NCBI GenBank assembly: GCA_033977485.1
Contig: CM066993.1
Coordinates: forward strand, 31,300,001-31,364,000
Length of the DNA stretch: 64,000 bases
Origin: Hydrangea macrophylla
Lineage: Eukaryota; Streptophyta; Magnoliopsida; Cornales; Hydrangeaceae
Reading direction: 5' to 3'
A program made the translations under genes and the position numbers. This document shows, piece after piece, positions 56,874 through 64,000 of the stretch. Each line of letters opens with the position of its first letter. The first letter of the stretch is position 1. The notes beneath the pieces were generated by a model. The model was not told where the DNA came from and searched no databases. It saw only the letters and a program-made list of their open reading frames with translations.

Positions 56874-58005
56874 GTGAGGAAGGTTTTGCACAAAGGATCG
56901 CATTGGAATTTGAATGGTTGGCGTATGGGTATCAAAAAAGTAATAGACTTGCTAACACACTCTAATTTGGCATCGTATTTTGTGAGCCAATCAATTCCTA
57001 AGATTATATCGAATTCCTTCATCGATAGAGCTATCAAATCAGCGGGGAGGCTCTAATCTTCCAAGTTCAAAGTGCAGTCCTTACATACTTTTCCCAACTT
57101 AATGTTCACTCCTAAAGGGGACATAATGTCCAAAGCTACATCAAGCGTCTGGGGTACCAAACCCAACCATTGTACAATCTTAATAGCAATGAAAGAATTA
57201 GAATCACCAGTATCAAATAAAGCTTTAAATTGACTATTAAACAGTGTGAGGGTACCTTCCATATTCTGCTATTCTCCTTCATTGAATCCGACTTCCTCTG
57301 GGATAATGGCATTTAGGCAAGCTTGCTTAGGTTGACCCTGAGTAGATGCTCCGTAGTATCTGCCTCGAGGCGCTTGACAATCCTTGGATATGTGGCCCTT
57401 TAGTTATAGCATACAGTATCCTCTCAGCTTCTCCTTGGGACTCGACAGTCCTTAGACCTGTGTCTGGGTTTCCTATAATTGAAGCATCCATCGTTATTAG
57501 CTCCAGTGGTAGTAGGTGGTCCTGTTGGGGGTTGTGCTTGGGGTATAGCTGGTCACTTCTGGGAGAACGTGGATGCCTTTCAGCAGTCTAATTACTTGTG
57601 GTTTCCTTTCAACAGTCCAATTATGCTTATTCCCTTGGAATTTCGCTAGGGGTCTCGATCCTTGGTTACCTTGATTGTTCTTGAACGGTGGTCAATTCTT
57701 AAAACGTCCTCATTCTCGACCATTGATTTCTTCGTGGGTGATTGCCATAATAACCATGGCTTTAAAGGTCAAGCCTTGATTGTTACAAGTCAGATGCTGA
57801 AGTGGTAGCGAGACGCATTGGTGGTACTTTCAATTTTTCTTCTCTGGGGTATCAATCATGTGGCAGGCAAAGCGGGACAATCGTTCGAATTGCACTGTGT
57901 ATTCCCTCACAGTTCGATTTCCCTGTGTCAGCTCGATGAACGCTCTCTCCTTCTTGTTCCTCTCTGTCTGTGGAAAATAATTCTCTAAGAACAGCTCTTT
58001 AAATG
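56874..58005 (-). pseudogene. Tekay-type gag-protease remnant
   Basis: On the minus strand the gag end ENYFPQTERNKKERAFIELT (58000-57830) is followed by degenerate knuckles. Protease follows, with EGTLTLFNSQFKALFDTGDS (57262 down) and the start of RT, KEFDIILGIDWL (about 57020). At about 56873 homology jumps directly into the LTR, so RT, RNase H and integrase are deleted. The right side is cut at 58005 by the next Tekay insertion. Confidence 0.75.
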
Positions 58006-60227
58006 TGTAACACCCTGCATTTTTTATTTTCATTAATAAATAAATATTATATTTTAATTCTATTTATAAATATTTATTTGGGGTCAAACTGTAATTTCCA
58101 TAAATATAGAAAATACTTTCTAAGGATTTGAAAACTATATCTATACTTTTGTACAACCCGGGATTTAATTTCTACATTAATATGGTTTTCTGTATTTTTA
58201 TTTCAACCCTAAAATACCAATTTTTGTTTTAAACTGCGTCTTGGGTAAGGGAGCAGGTGAGCTCAACCTCACCGGGAGAAATCTCCCTATTGCTTGGAGC
58301 CTACACATATCAGTTTATATATATGTGTGTTTTTATCTCACCACTCTCACAGACTCTCATTCTCTCCCTACTCTCTCAATCTCTATCTCATTCTCTCTTG
58401 ATCTCTTAAGAACAACACACACACACATATTCAGATTATATACATATAGATACACATACAAATACAAACATATATATAATTCAAGAACGGAGGAGAATTC
58501 GAACGACGGAATCGACGGCAGAAATTATCGGTCTCAAATTCTCAGTCTATTCACCCTCTGTGAGTATTATAAACTCACTCTCAACGTATATATATGTATA
58601 TTTCAGTATGTATATGTGTATATGTGTGTATATATATAGATACACCATTAAAGCTTTGAAAATTGGAGCTTTACAAAAGTTAACCAAAATCAATTCCGTG
58701 AATTGGGAATGAAAGATTTTAGTCCCAATAAGCTACAGTTCGAATCCTACGAAGTAATTCATTCGTATCGCGACGTACCGATGATTTAAAGTTTTGACAC
58801 CCTTACTTAAATCGCAAATATCTAGAGATATAATCTGTATTAGTTTAAATTGATCTCATAATCGTAATCTACGCGGAAAACCAGAGAGATACATATATGG
58901 CATGATATGGTTGAAACAGAATTTGAAAATGGGTATATAACAGTTTGGAAAATTAAAAACAGAGGAAAAACGAAGAAGATGAAGTTCTGCAACAACTCGC
59001 GTGCGTGACCCGCTCGCGCGAGGTTCACTCACGCGACTCGTTCGCGCGACCTGCGTTGTTTTGGGCAGAAAGGAAATTTTAAAAGAATTTACGAAAATGG
59101 CCTACTCGCGCGCGCGACTCGCTCGCGCGACCTGGGCATTTTTGAGCAGTTTTTGTATTTTGTATAAGGGACTGTTTGGAAAAGGTTTTGAAAGTTTTTT
59201 TAAAGAACTGTTTGACAGATATACTATTTTAAAGGCTCGCTGTTAGAAATTGGACTTATAAGAAGCAATTAAGGCCGAGATCTATGTTGAAAGAATATCC
59301 AGCTTTGAGATTAATAACTATTACTACAAACTATGAACATTGACATACATATTAGGGTCGAGGTTGTGTCAATATACATCTGTGTGAGAAAGCGGGAAAA
59401 GAGTAAAGAGTGGCGGTCTGGTGTGCGACCTCAATATCGATCGGATATTATTCCTGGTATTGGAGGCGACAGTGTTGTCTACGACTTAGATATCGATCTG
59501 ATATTATTCCTGGTATCTAAGGCGCGCATTTCGGATATCAATTGGATATTATTCCTGTTATCCGGAGCGATGTTATGGTGTGCGGTTTGGATATCGATCG
59601 GATATTATTCCTGGTATCTGAGGTAATGGCTTGGTTGAGTCGAGTTTTGTTGAGAGAAAAGAGTCAGAAAGATGAGATGTTACATTTTTCATGCACGGTC
59701 GCATATTTATTGCTTACTTTATTCCCCCGTGACTTATGTTGGAATTGGAACCTTGAATCTATTGCTTTTAAAGTTAAATTGCACCGTTGTTTATTCGCTT
59801 ATATATACATTGCGAGCACATGTTTATTTTGCTCACCAGCTTTCATAAGCTGACGGCGTTGATGCGTCCTGGACTCTATATCCAGATTTTCAGGGTCAGG
59901 AGCAGCCAGGGTATTTTGTCTATGCTAGTTAGAGGCAGGGGATTTTCCAAGAGGCTGCTTTATATTTCCTATGTCTTTTTAATTTTGGGTTGTAATAATC
60001 TAGTTTTAGAAATTTGAATAAGGGCGTTTTGTGCCTAAAACCTGGACTTATGTAATAGTTTTAGTAAGTTTTAATTTCGGAGCTTATATTTATTAGTATC
60101 CTTTCCTTTAGAAATGTTGTTAAGTTATTTGTTGCAGGGACAATTGGTCATACTCACTTGTCATGACCTATGAGTCCATAAAGGAAATTAAATGCTTTTC
60201 TGTATTATGCTACGTCGGGGCGTGACA
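58006..60227 (+). repeat. Tekay-type 5' LTR
   Basis: 2222 bp from TGTAACACCC to GGGGCGTGACA. A TATA run lies near 58313-58325, followed by a CT-rich leader. The GTGAGT/ACTCAC hairpin is at 58560-58583, GC-rich palindrome pairs at 58997-59129, and a minisatellite at 59435-59620 built on GGATATTATTCCTGGTAT with alternating 56- and 45-bp steps. Confidence 0.92.
58997..59129. repeat. GC-rich palindrome pairs in Tekay LTR
   Basis: Units close to TCGCTCGCGCGA start at 58997, 59010, 59025 and 59038, and a further pair starts at 59105 and 59118. The 13-bp step is the same as in the solo LTR at 8821-9109. Confidence 0.85.
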
Positions 60228-60271
60228 AGCTTTTTGGTATCAGAGCCGAGAAGCTTTTTGGTATCAGAGCC
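60228..60271 (+). other. Duplicated primer binding site
   Basis: AGCTTTTTGGTATCAGAGCC occurs twice, at 60228-60247 and 60252-60271, a 24-bp tandem duplication. Each copy carries TGGTATCAGAGCC, complementary to the initiator tRNA-Met end (60235-60247 and 60259-60271). Confidence 0.93.
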
Positions 60272-60424
60272 AGGTTTTAGCTCAACCAATTGTCCAGAAC
60301 ACATAGGATCTCCTGTTAAGATAGAATTAAGATAAGATAGTTCGACTTTATTCCATGTTTAGTCGCTTTCTATCGTTGAGAATTTTTTTTCTTCTTGAGA
60401 GATTGACCGAATTCTTGTTGATCA

Positions 60425-61600
60425 ATGGTTAGGTACCGTTCTCTCAATTATATGGCTGGAAGAAATCTCAGGAATCGTCCCGCTATTGAAGCTGTACCCC
60501 CGGTAGTAGACCCAACTGGAATGTTTGAGGCTTTTGTAAGAAGATTGGAGATGGTTAGCGACCAGAACACAATGAACAATAATCAGAATGGGAATCATAA
60601 CGGGAATGGGAGGCAAGCCCACCAGACTGGAGACAAGTTTCTCAAGGAGTTTCGCGCTCTACAACCTGAGTATTTTGCTGGGACTGATGAACCCTGGCAA
60701 GCGGAACAGTGGCTATGCCAGATGGAGCATATCTTTGAGACCATAGAGTGCACTGATCTGGAGAAGAAGCGTCTGGATTTCTTTCAACTGTCTTATGTAG
60801 CGACTGATTGGTGGGATGTTAAAAAGGCGACCATAGGGGAAGAAGCTGCAAGGAGAATGCCGTGGGTGGTGTTCAAGGAAAGATTTCTCGAGAAGTATTT
60901 TCCTGAAGAAGAGAAGGACAAGAGAGATAAAGAGTTTATGGAATTGACTCAAGGGAATCTGACTGTCCATGAGTACACTACTCAGTTTGAACGGTTGTCT
61001 CGCTTTGCTCCACATATGGTGGACATACCCCAGAGGAAAATCAAGAAGTATCACCAAGGTCTCAACTTGTCACTCTGACATCTGACTATGGGGCATCTGG
61101 GCCATTCATTTGAAGCTCTGGTGAGATTGGCTTTGGGGTTAGAGAATGATGGTTGTCAGAATTCGAAGCCATTGGGAAATCAACCTCCGCAGAAGGGTTA
61201 TTCTGGACAGAAACCAGGGTACCCTCAGGGACAGAAAAGGACCTGGGATGGAGGGAAGAAACCTTAACAGACATAAGTAGTATAGCAGTATCCGCCTTGA
61301 GCAACAGGAGGGAGCTACAACAATAACTGCTTCAATTGTAGTAATTTCGATCACCGAGCTAAAGATTGCAGAGTAACTAGGCATGCTGATCGTCCGGGAG
61401 TTGTATGCTATAATTGTGGCATGCCAGGTCACATAAGTCTGGACTGCAAGGCTCCTAGAAGAGGTAATCATGGTCAGTAAGGACAGGCCCGTCTGAATGC
61501 TGTTATCCCCAAGACTGCTGGTTATGAAGAAACATAGTACAAAGAAGGTACTTATGAGGAAGGACTGGCCGAGCAATAGACAGTGGAAGGTACTCTAACC
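60425..61600 (+). pseudogene. gag: Tekay-type gag
   Basis: ATG at 60425. The capsid domain is open to a TGA at 61076-61078 (EYFAGTDEPWQAEQWLCQME, WWDVKKATIG, FLEKYFPEEEKDKRDKEFME). The frame then continues with stops near 61264, 61276, 61282, 61294, 61480, 61537 and 61576. Two CCHC-type clusters are recognised (CFNCSNFDHRAKDC and CYNCGMPGHISLDC, 61330-61450). The stops sit where single C-to-T changes in Gln or Arg codons would produce them. Confidence 0.88.
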
Positions 61601-61825
61601 TTGTTTAACTCTTATGTTAAAGTTTTATTTGACACGGGTGCTACACATTCCTTTATATCTGTTAAGACTGTTAGAAAGTTGGGAATAGTACCGCAACGTT
61701 TAGATGAAGCTTTGAGTGTTGTCTCTCCCTTAGGGACCGCCGTCAAGTTATTACATGTATGTAAGGATTGTCCTCTACAGTTAGGAGACCGTGAGCTTTT
61801 AGCAAGATTGGTGGTCTGTCGATGA
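61583..61825 (+). pseudogene. pol: Tekay-type protease
   Basis: Aspartic protease with active-site FDTGATHSFI (about 61628-61657) and VSPLGTAVKL. A one-base frame break near 61818 separates it from RT, which opens in the next frame. Confidence 0.85.
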
Positions 61826-63357
61826 AAGAATTTGAAATAATCCTGGGAATGGATTGGCTCGAGAAGAATCATACGAAGTTGGATTGTGCAAGGAAGAGGA
61901 TCACATTTGCGGACAATGGGAATGGACTCTTCGATTTCCAATGTAACCCTTTAGGTGATATGTTCCTCACCAGATGCCTAGCAAACATTGAGGTTGTCAG
62001 TGCAGAGGTGACAGTGTCATCAATACCAGTGATCAAAGAGTTCGAGGAAGTATTCCGAGATATTTCTAGATTACCACCTGAGAGGGACATAGAATTCTGT
62101 ATGGAACTGGTGCCAGGCACTCGACTTATAACCAAGGTTCCCTACAGGATGGCCCCTACTGAGTTATTGGAGTTGAAGGAACAAGTTCAAGAACTTGAGA
62201 AGTTGGGTTTTGTTCGTCCAAGTACTTCACCTTGGGGAGCACCAGTGTTATTCGTGAAGAAGAAAGATGGGACAATGCGGTTGTGTATTGACTACCGGGA
62301 ATTGAATAAGGTTAGTATCAAGAATAAGTATCCTTTACCTCGGATAGACGATCTATTTGATCAGTTGCAAGGAGCCACGGCCTTTTCTAAGATTGATCTA
62401 CGGTCAGGGTATCACCAGTTGAGGGTGCGGAAGGAAGACAAACCTAAAACTGCTTTCAGGATGAGGTACGAACACTATGAGTTCTTAGTGATGCCATTTG
62501 GGATGACGAATGCTCCGGCTGTGTTTATGGACTTGATGAACAGAGTATTCAAGCCATACTTAGATCAGTTCATTATTATCTTCATTGACAATATTTTGAT
62601 CTATTCCATGTCAGAGGAAGAGCATGAACATCATCTACGGATTGCGACGCAGACTCTCAAGGATCACCGCTTGTATGCTAAATTCAGCAAGTGTGAATTC
62701 TGGCTTCAGGAAGTTAATTTTCTCGGGCATGTGATCTCTCAACAAGGAATCGCGGTTGAGTCATCAAAGACCGATGCAGTTGTAAATTGGACTCGGCCGA
62801 CCAATGCTACCGAAGTCAGGAGTTTTCTGGGACTCGCTGGTTATTATTGGAGATTTATAGAGGGATTCTCAAAGATAGCAGCCCCGTTAACTGGTTTGAC
62901 TAAGAAAGAATTGCAGTTTGAATGGACTGATAACCATGAACGCGCTTTTCTGGAATTGAAAGAGAGATTGACAACAGCGCCAGTACTTGTGATACCAAAG
63001 GATGGTGAGAAGTTCACTATTTTTAGTGACGCCTCTTATCAAGGATCGGGATGTGTCCTTATGCAAGACGGTAAGGTTATTGCCTATGGTTCACGACAGT
63101 TGAAGCCAAATGAATTGAATTACCCAACTCATGATTTAGAGCTAGCAGCAGTCGTGTTCGCACTTAAGATCTGGAGACACTACCTCTACGGGGAGAAGTT
63201 TGATTTATTCTTAGATCACAAGAGCCTCAAGTATTTGTTTACTCAGAAAGAGCTAAATATGAGGCAACGCCGGTGGATGGAACTGATCAAGGACTATGAC
63301 TTTACATTAGAGTACCACCCTGGTAAGGCTAATGTAGTCGCTGACACCCTAAGTTGA
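61822..63357 (+). CDS. pol: Tekay-type RT and RNase H (active site changed)
   Basis: Open frame of 511 codons. RT motifs are [54 protein letters not shown] and [12 protein letters not shown]. The catalytic box reads [11 protein letters not shown], so the second Asp of the usual xxDD is Asn, which should abolish activity. The RNase H part shows [35 protein letters not shown] and a NVVADTLS end. The frame ends at a TGA just before the linker to integrase. Confidence 0.92.
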   Translation: MKEFEIILGMDWLEKNHTKLDCARKRITFADNGNGLFDFQCNPLGDMFLTRCLANIEVVSAEVTVSSIPVIKEFEEVFRDISRLPPERDIEFCMELVPGTRLITKVPYRMAPTELLELKEQVQELEKLGFVRPSTSPWGAPVLFVKKKDGTMRLCIDYRELNKVSIKNKYPLPRIDDLFDQLQGATAFSKIDLRSGYHQLRVRKEDKPKTAFRMRYEHYEFLVMPFGMTNAPAVFMDLMNRVFKPYLDQFIIIFIDNILIYSMSEEEHEHHLRIATQTLKDHRLYAKFSKCEFWLQEVNFLGHVISQQGIAVESSKTDAVVNWTRPTNATEVRSFLGLAGYYWRFIEGFSKIAAPLTGLTKKELQFEWTDNHERAFLELKERLTTAPVLVIPKDGEKFTIFSDASYQGSGCVLMQDGKVIAYGSRQLKPNELNYPTHDLELAAVVFALKIWRHYLYGEKFDLFLDHKSLKYLFTQKELNMRQRRWMELIKDYDFTLEYHPGKANVVADTLS

Positions 63358-64000
63358 AAACCTTAAGGAACGATTGCTTCATTGATGATGAGGGAATGGA
63401 AAGCTTTAGAGACAATCACAGAATTTGATATGCAGATTTCTGAGGGAAGTGTCAGGCAACACTTTGGATGCCTCATGGTACAACCAACACTTGTGAGTTG
63501 AATTATCAAGGCCCAAAACAAATATGAGAAGTTTCAAGTATGGTTCGCCAAGATGTCAGAAAAGGACCCTACAGAATGGAAGGTTGGGACCGATGGAGGA
63601 TATAGATGTCGAAACAGATTGTGTGTTCCAGATTTAGGAGATTTGAGAAAAGATATTCTCGAAGAACCACATAAATCGAGACTAACAGTACACCCAGGAG
63701 GAACAAAGATGTGTAAAGATTTGAAGAGAAACTTCTGGTGGGAAGGGATGAAACGAGAAGTAGCTGAGTTTGTGTCTAAATGTTTGACTTGTTAATAAGT
63801 GAAGGCCAAACATCAGAGACCCTCGGGATTGTTGCAACCCTTACCTGTTCCAGGATGGAAGTGGGAACATATAACTATGGATTTTGGGGTTGGACTACCC
63901 CTATCACAACAGAATCATGACGCGATTTGGGTAATTGTGGATCGTCTGACAAAGTCCGCACACTTCATCGCGTACAATATGACTTACCCAGTAGAAAGGA
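63358..64000 (+). pseudogene. pol: Tekay-type integrase, N-part (truncated by window)
   Basis: Linker with stops at about 63364 and 63499. The integrase zinc domain follows (AHKSRLTVHPGGTKM-like HKSRLTVHPGGTKMCKDL, and KCLTC followed by tandem TAA TAA at 63794-63799). The start of the catalytic core then reads [13 protein letters not shown] and [12 protein letters not shown]. The second Asp and the Glu lie beyond the window. Confidence 0.85.

Larger units (their letters stand above)
58006..64000 (+). mobile_element. Tekay-type Ty3/gypsy element (runs off window)
   Basis: 5' LTR 58006-60227, PBS, gag, protease, RT, RNase H and the start of integrase. The right end lies outside the window. The left flank is AAATG, a candidate TSD that cannot be checked here. 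It is inserted in another Tekay-type remnant. Many in-frame stops show it is inactive. Confidence 0.92.

Noticed and set aside
60235..60271. tRNA genes suggested by tRNA-like motifs
   Set aside because: The motifs are PBS sequences complementary to tRNA 3' ends. No cloverleaf surrounds them.

Overview
This window looks like plant nuclear DNA, probably from a eudicot with a repeat-rich genome. I cannot name the species. Almost everything recognisable is LTR retrotransposon sequence: tRNA-primed PBS sites, polypurine tracts, gag/pol reading frames, 5-bp target site duplications (TSDs), TATA promoters and GT-AG introns. I found no convincing host gene, rRNA, tRNA or CRISPR array.

The layout is a nest of insertions. 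(1) 1-1289 is a non-coding edge holding a small Mutator-like MITE (368-598), a second inverted-repeat element (626-789) and a promoter-like stretch. (2) A Tekay-type (Ty3/gypsy chromovirus) LTR on the minus strand starts at 1290. It is split by Athila-1 (2140-19804, plus strand, TSD ATATG). Athila-1 is itself split by a solo Tekay-type LTR (7511-10448, minus, TSD TTGCA). (3) 20041-22604 is mostly unassigned and holds a tandem duplication and a strong 37-bp inverted repeat. (4) A non-autonomous Tat-type gag-only element sits at 22610-26435 (minus, TSD CGTAC). (5) A decayed Ty3/gypsy element (about 27517-31601, resuming 54146-54835) is split by Athila-2 (31602-54140, minus, TSD ATAAG). Athila-2 is split by a young copia-type element that keeps gag but has a ruined pol (36660-44682, minus, TSD CTCGT). 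(6) A deleted Tekay element (54836-58005, minus) is cut by another Tekay element (58006 to beyond the window, plus), whose 5' LTR, duplicated PBS, gag and pol are visible.

The two Athila copies lie in opposite orientations and can be compared. Both carry, after pol, a small two-exon gene (called ORF-AB here) and a separate ORF-C with its own promoter-like block and leader intron. The same splice sites keep frame in both copies.

The most striking signal is a 14-bp palindrome, consensus TTCGATCGATCGAA. It occurs in 16 arrays, 14 of them with exactly six copies, built from three doublets whose centres are 19 bp apart. The arrays lie in Athila LTRs, in front of the ORF-C promoter, inside the ORF-C leader intron, and in the LTR and leader of the unrelated copia element. 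Tekay-type LTRs carry an analogous but different GC-rich array (TCGCTCGCGCGA, 13-bp pairs). I do not recognise either array as a described system. A plausible but untested reading is that they are docking sites for a dimeric DNA-binding factor, possibly encoded by the element.
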